Shown: piece by piece, positions 58,882 to 64,000 of the stretch
Position numbering within the stretch: position 1 is the stretch's first letter
Layout: every line of letters starts with the position of its first letter
Source: Anaeramoeba flamelloides
Lineage: Eukaryota; Metamonada; Anaeramoebidae
Length of the DNA: 64,000 nt
Assembly (NCBI GenBank): GCA_027625915.1
Contig: JANTQA010000036.1
Span: forward strand, 2,661,501 to 2,725,500
Direction: 5' to 3'
Notes under the pieces: generated by a model
Told to the model about the DNA's origin: nothing
What the model saw: only the letters and a program-made list of their open reading frames with translations
Databases searched by the model: none
Made by a program: the position numbers and the translations under genes

Positions 58882-59414
58882 TCAACATTTTATTGATAAT
58901 TCTTTACACTTCAAACTTTTGTTCTTTAAAGTCTCATTTTCAAGATAAAACCGCAATTCATCTGGGTATTTTGTTGGAATTATTATTTTTTCTTTAATTT
59001 CTCTTTTCTTTGTTCCAGAATCAATCCAATAATGGCCTTTCTTAATTCCTATATCTAGCTCATTCAAAATCAAAATTAAACTGTTTCCATTTTTACAATG
59101 GTAGATTATTTCCAAATTGGTTTCTTCTTATCTTACATTTTCATTTTCTTACTGTTCAAGATCCAAAAATAAAAAAGCCAAAAATGAAAAAATGAATAAT
59201 TAAAATGAAAATCACCAATAAGTATTTATCTTTTTAACAATCAAATTCGATGGTATTGATGATTTGATAATTGTCGCCTTTTTGTTTGAAAAATATTTTA
59301 TATTAAATATTTTTTACCTAAATTTAATATGGATTGAGAAAATTCTTTACCAATTACTTTGATTTGCGAACCCTGTTTATTTTCAATATTAATCATATTT
59401 CTAGATAAAGAATC
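58882..59414 (-). CDS. Possible multi-exon gene of unknown function (weak)
   Basis: Three coding-like islands lie on the minus strand. 59414-59318 (DSLSRNMINIENKQGSQIKVIGKEFSQSILNL) sits between a TTAG acceptor and a GTAAAA donor. 59277-59234 (…GDNYQIINTIEFDC, stop) could follow it in phase, but only across a 40 bp intron, far shorter than others here. About 59122-58882 (…TNLEIIYHCKNGNSLILILNELDIGIKKGHYWIDSGTKK…YPDELRFYLENETLKN…) ends in a stop and looks most protein-like. No family recognised. The first island has a degraded second copy at about 59870-59975. I cannot fix the exon order or the start. Confidence 0.35.
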
Positions 59415-59868
59415 CTAATTTAAAAATTGGTAAAAAAAAAAATAATTGTTACTATTCCCTTAACAAAAAGGATAAAGCTAGAGTAACATTTGGAGTTAAT
59501 TTAAAATGTTTTTTTTTTTTTTTTGTATTATTTTTTATTATTTTAAGACTTGTGATTCTAATTGTAGAATCTTAGGATCATATTTTCTTTTGTTTTACTA
59601 AAAAAAAATACTAAAAACTTCCTTAAGTGGGGTAGAATTGCTTCAAAATAAAATGAAATCTTGTCAAGATCTATATGAATTGTATTTTTAATAATTTATG
59701 TTAAGGTTTACGAAATAGAAAAGAGAACAGCATCTAAACAATTTATTTCTTTGAGAATATTTTTTGAAATCTAATATTCAATCATTCATATACTGCAAGA
59801 TAAAACGAAAAAAAGAAACATATTTTTTATAATAATGATTTAGGGATTAATCTCTATTAAATTTTTTT

Positions 59869-60020
59869 ACCTAAATTTATTAGAGATTAAGAAAAAAATT
59901 TAGTAATAACTTAGATTTGAAAGTCCCTGCTTATTTTCAATATTAAAAGTATTTTTAGATACGGGACCCTTATTTAGAAATTGGTCAAAAAAAAAAAAAA
60001 AAAAAAAATAGACTAGTCCC
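59869..60020 (-). pseudogene. Degraded duplicate of the exon-like segment at 59318-59414
   Basis: Reads FNIENKQG-like on the minus strand and shares TACCTAAATTTA, TATTTTCAATATTAA and ATTGGT(C/A)AAAAAAA with 59311-59450, plus TCCCTTAAC further on. The frame breaks soon after the shared part. Either an exon duplication or a short tandem repeat. Confidence 0.45.
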
Positions 60021-60977
60021 TTAACTAATTCTTGAAAAAAGTTTAACAATTTTTTTATTTTGTGTTGAAAAGTCTTTATTTTGAAAGAAAATTTTTTATT
60101 TTGTTATTATTTTTAATTATTAATATTTCAATTCAAATCTCAAAAAATAAAACTAATAGAGTTAGAGACGATTAAATAAATGTACATCTGGTAGAAGCTT
60201 AACGAAAGTTTATCAATTAAATTGAGATCTATTTTATAAAATAATTATTTTCTTTAAAGATTGAAAAAAAGTTGTTTTCTGGTTTTCAAAAAATGAAAAA
60301 AAATTGTAAAAAAAAAATTTTGAATTTTGTTGAAAAATTTTTTTTAACAAAATTTTTTAGTCTTATTAACAAATATTGTTTTACTAATTTTATTCATTTT
60401 GGGAATAAAAAAAATGATTTTTACTTTTAGGGATAAAATTACAAAATTCCCAAATATCCTCAAGAAAATTATATTTTGAAATATAAAATTTCATATATTA
60501 CAAAAACAGGATTTTTGAATAAAAATTCTTGCATCGTTTGAAAAGTGTAATGGTTAAAAACTATACTTATTTTAAAAATACTGATATTTTTCAATCAGTA
60601 AAAGAAATCAATATTTTAGTTAATTATAAAAATTATTTGAAAAAAGAAAAAAAAATCTAAATATAAATATTCATTACAATAAAAAATGTTTTTTTGTGTA
60701 TTAATGTTGAAAATGGTAATAAATAAGGTGGAAAATTTGTATATTATAAGAAAGAAAATTAATATTTTTTTTTCTTTTTCATTAAAAATAGTAAAAAAAA
60801 ATAGATTTCACTGAAACAATTTACAAATCTGAATTTCTTAGTTGATAAATATTTTTTGACACTTCACATCTACATAATTTGTAGGTACATAATATCACCA
60901 ATAAAACACTTTTAAATTTTCTTATTTCATTGAAAAAAACTTATCCCATAAAATACAATATTTAAAATCATCTAAGA

Positions 60978-61459
60978 TACAGTGGTGCAAATAACCCATG
61001 TTTTTTTATTTTAACACTTTACTAAAATTTAATTCATGCAAAAAAATATTGGCTGACTTTAGAAATTAAAGAAACAAAAAAATGGGATGAAAACAATAAA
61101 TAAATAAGAAATTGGGCTCTTTAAATAAATTTTAAAAAAGGATTATGAAGATACTGGAAGATTAAAATGTAATTTTTTGACAAAAAAATGAGCAAAATTT
61201 CATTTTTTTAATCTCAAATAAAGCATTTCATCTCAAAAATTTTGTAAATATGATGAAATTTTTGAAAAAAAAGCATTTAATATTATTGAGCAATTTTGAT
61301 TAATCAAAGATCTAACCTCGAAAGTCAATTTGAATCGATACCAAGAAGATATAAGAGCCTTTTAGTCTACAAATACCCAAGTCTGAAAAAACAAAAAACA
61401 CGAGTCAAATTTTAGTAATGGGTTAAAGGTTGTCTGAACGGGTTATTTACTCCACTATA
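60978..61459. mobile_element. Tc1/mariner-type MITE, family 2, copy 2
   Basis: 482 bp; begins TACAGTGGTGCAAATAACCC and ends GGTTATTTACTCCACTATA, with TA at both ends. Collinear with 33537-34025 throughout, e.g. ATTATGAAGATACTGGAAGA, TGATTAATCAAAGATCTAAC and GGTTAAAGGTTGTCTGAACG. Confidence 0.9.
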
Positions 61460-62422
61460 CTCAAATATTCTTATTATTTGTTTTTATGAAAATATTAAAA
61501 AATAAATAAAAACTTTTTATTTTTGACAAAAAACCTATTCGTTTTTATTTTCTTAATTAAAAACTACAATAAAGACACCATATTCCAAGTTTGTTACATG
61601 CGTTTCTCTCTTTCATTGGTTTTAAGGTAATGTTACGATTTTCATTATCAATCTTAAAAATTTCCGAAATATCAATGAGGAATTAATTATAATCCCAAAA
61701 AAAGAATAAGCAATTGCTCAAATATTACAGCAAAAATCAAGAAATAAATGATTTTTATATTAATTTTATTTAGATCAAAATTTTTACTAATTTTTTTAAT
61801 TTCATTTTTTTAAATGGTATGCAAATTCCTTTTACTAGGATATTTTCCACTCTAGTATTTATGGAAATATCAATGTGTTAGGCTAAAGAAATGATTTGAA
61901 GAATTCCGTATTGCATAAATGGTGGCACCAAAAAATTTGGTAAAATGTACTGACCCCCCTTAAAAACATTTTTTTTGGAAAGTTAAAAGATAGTGTTGTT
62001 TGGTTTTTTGAAGTGATTATATTTCTTTTTCATCAAATATAAATCAAGAAATTCAGCATATTTTAAGTAATTTTTAAATAATTTTCTTTTTTCAGAGTGT
62101 ATTTGGAGTTAACTTTCCTTTCCTGATATTCTTTGTTTGTAAACTGGTAACGAAAAGGAAAGCTAAATTAATAAGAAAAACAATTTATTTTTTCCTATCG
62201 ACTTTATTTTTTTTGTTTTCTTTTCCAGAATAAAAAGAAAAACGAAACAAAAAGAAAAAAGAAAAAAGAAGAAAGAAAAGAAAAAGAAAACGAAAAAGAA
62301 AAACAAAAAGAAAAACAAAAAAGAAATAGGAATAGAAAACGAAAAATCCTACAAATTCAAAAAAGCTTATTTTAAACATCTAAACCGTCAACTAAAACTC
62401 AACAGACTTGAAGAAATTGAAG
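61460..62422. other. Intergenic region upstream of the receptor gene
   Basis: Includes the short repeat at 61860-61960 (partner 44930-45010) and a purine-rich A/G tract at 62228-62345 about 80 bp before the start codon. No gene. The A/G tract could be read as Lys-rich but has no ATG linking it to the receptor. Confidence 0.45.
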
Positions 62423-63412
62423 ATGATTACGGGTGTGATTGAAATAATCTCATTTATTATGATAAGTCTAAGTTCGGTATCTGATCTGATCATAGTAATT
62501 TCCTTTATTAAGTTTGCAAATTTGGACAAACTCCATCGCAAATATCTGTTTACCCTGACCATTTACGATTTGATGAGTGGAATAATTGATTTTTTGCCAG
62601 GAAGAAGTAACTCCTTTTTTTGTGATTTCCAAGCGATTGCACAAAGCTTTCTCTCGACAATCCCGCCATACTGGGCAGCCACCATCTCTTTGATCACATA
62701 TTTACGGCTAGTTCAGAGGCGCAGCGAACGATCTCTGAAGCAAATGTACAAGCCTTTGCATCTTGTGATTGTTATCATTGCCTTGCTCTTCCTTGTTTCG
62801 TCGGTCTTAACGGACGGGGGCTTTCGTACGCAGACGTACTGGTGTGCGCCCTCGGACAAAACCTTGATTATTATTTACACGTGGTATTGGGTCATGATCT
62901 TCACAAGCCTAATTTTCACTCTGCTGACCGTGAAGCAAATCCGAAAAATATTACGCCAAAGCAACGAGGTTTGGACGAACCTTTCTCATCTGTCCCGCGA
63001 AAGGAAAAAAAAACAACTTATGATCCAATTGAAAATGCTTGTCGTTCCTCTTGTGTTCATTTGGTGTTATTTTTGGCCCTCAATCGACAGAATAATTGAA
63101 ATCTCAAATAAGAGAGTTTCGAAAGGTCTTTTATTAATGTATTCAATAAATTTTGAATTGTCCGCGCCCATCTATTGTGCTGTTTTTGTTTTTGGATCAT
63201 CTGAAATTCGAGAATCTTGGAAACAGTATCGAAGACAAAGAAAATTTAAAAAGTTTAATGATGAATTCAAAAATAACCCAAACCTAAACATACAGAACCG
63301 TTCAGAGAGAAACCAGATTTTTAACATCGCTGAGAAGGATATAGACATTGGAAATCAAAATTATGCCCAACTTACCGATCAGGAAGAGTTAAACCCCTTA
63401 TTAAAAAATTAA
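62423..63412 (+). CDS. Seven-transmembrane receptor, cAMP-receptor-like (class E type)
   Basis: 329 residues from the ATG at 62423; an in-frame TTG at 62408 is not needed. Seven hydrophobic segments are visible, roughly 8-30, 40-58, 68-92 (ending TYLRLVQRR), 113-131, 148-170, 204-222 and 236-258. A Cys pair typical of GPCRs is present: C67 at the start of TM3 and C141 (TYWCAPSD) in the second outer loop. The third inner loop is short and basic (LSRERKKKQL). The ~70-residue tail is basic, then acidic, without lipidation Cys. The layout and segments such as LKMLVVPLVFIWCYFWPSIDRI recall the Dictyostelium cAMP receptor and Crl family, which signal through G-alpha. There is no N-terminal ligand-binding domain. 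The ligand is unknown. It probably couples to a heterotrimeric G protein, for which an alpha subunit is encoded 4 kb upstream. Confidence 0.85.
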   Translation: MITGVIEIISFIMISLSSVSDLIIVISFIKFANLDKLHRKYLFTLTIYDLMSGIIDFLPGRSNSFFCDFQAIAQSFLSTIPPYWAATISLITYLRLVQRRSERSLKQMYKPLHLVIVIIALLFLVSSVLTDGGFRTQTYWCAPSDKTLIIIYTWYWVMIFTSLIFTLLTVKQIRKILRQSNEVWTNLSHLSRERKKKQLMIQLKMLVVPLVFIWCYFWPSIDRIIEISNKRVSKGLLLMYSINFELSAPIYCAVFVFGSSEIRESWKQYRRQRKFKKFNDEFKNNPNLNIQNRSERNQIFNIAEKDIDIGNQNYAQLTDQEELNPLLKN

Positions 63413-64000
63413 TTTTTTTGTTTCTGTATATCAATCACTCCCAAGACTATTAAAAACTTTATTAATTTTTTATTTTTAACTACAAGGATCCAAGAAATGA
63501 AAATTTTGATTGGCTTATCAATTATTATTAATTACCGAGAATTAATATTCTGTGTGATTATAAATCCCAATTTATACATTCAGACCCATTCCATTCAATT
63601 TCATTTCACTTATTTTTATTGTTAGTTATCAAAATAAAGTGGAGACCTTTCAGTAGGTATATATATATATATATATACAGATAAGTATGAGTTATAAAAT
63701 CTTTTTCAACCAATCCATTTATACACATTTTTGATTTTAAGAACTTCTTTATTATAAAACTGAAAATAATCACTTTTTGAAAATAACTTTATCAGTTTAT
63801 TATTATTTTCTTTTTTCTTTCTTTCTTTCTTTCTTTCTTTCTTTTTTTGAAGATAAATTAAATGTCATTTCACCGGTAAAAGAGTAAATCACTTGACAGT
63901 TATTTTTTTCAAAAAAATATTATGATTTAATTTTGTGGCAGCCGTCCCAGCCCTACTGAGAAACATTTAAAAGGCATGCAGTTTGGTTGTATATTAGAAA
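63413..64000. other. Downstream flank with simple repeats, right edge
   Basis: AT-rich with (TA)n at about 63657-63678 and a TTTC tetranucleotide run at about 63813-63845. No gene before the window ends. Confidence 0.5.
63813..63845 (+). repeat. (TTTC)n microsatellite
   Basis: About seven perfect TTTC units followed by poly-T. Confidence 0.9.

Noticed and set aside
62185-62379. Phe-rich minus-strand frame before the receptor
   Set aside because: Complement of a purine-rich tract with no motif.
62842-63099. 85-codon frame inside the receptor gene
   Set aside because: Out-of-frame shadow of the 7TM coding sequence.

Overview
The window reads as a nuclear fragment from a very AT-rich, intron-bearing protist. 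It holds eukaryotic signalling and cytoskeleton genes with GT-AG introns, standard stop codons, Lys/Glu-rich low-complexity proteins and very AT-rich intergenic DNA. The mix (diaphanous-type formin, G-alpha, cAMP-receptor-like 7TM protein, TBC protein, MARK-like kinase) fits an amoeboid or amoeboflagellate protist. An Anaeramoeba-like metamonad is my best guess and an amoebozoan the main alternative; this is inference from gene content and style only.

Genes, left to right: a gene end at the left edge (1-285, +, uncertain); a TBC-domain protein with huge Lys-rich segments (5273-8691, +); an AMPK-related/MARK-like kinase in four exons (20803-12414, -) with a 5.3 kb intron inside the catalytic domain; an endonuclease/exonuclease/phosphatase-fold enzyme (25032-25868, +); a formin with no proline-rich FH1 (34279-40259, +); a stand-alone Aha1 N-domain protein (46258-45815, -); a six-exon G-protein alpha subunit (53358-58323, +) with a 13-nt micro-exon and a 3.3 kb intron; a weak minus-strand multi-exon candidate (59414-58882); and a 7TM receptor (62423-63412, +). 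The exon models were built by reading splice junctions that restore conserved motifs in phase. The G-alpha model gives exactly 350 residues and the kinase 836.

Between the genes, and inside the two giant introns, the DNA is full of short non-autonomous elements with terminal inverted repeats, many bounded by TA as expected for Tc1/mariner-type MITEs. I recognise several families with two or more copies in the window, a ~1.2 kb tandem pair with an inverted third copy 30 kb away, a two-unit fold-back cluster inside the kinase intron, and a long hairpin near 29.9 kb. I see no intact transposase, no retroelement or virus-like element, no rRNA, no tRNA and no CRISPR.

Functional theme: receptor (62.4 kb) and G-alpha (53-58 kb) lie about 4 kb apart on the same strand and could act in one pathway, while formin, TBC protein and MARK-like kinase belong to cytoskeleton, membrane traffic and polarity. 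The most notable observations are the TBC domain lacking both catalytic fingers, the frame change at a 19-A run in the same gene, the G-alpha micro-exon, and MITE-loaded giant introns beside introns of 114-477 nt.
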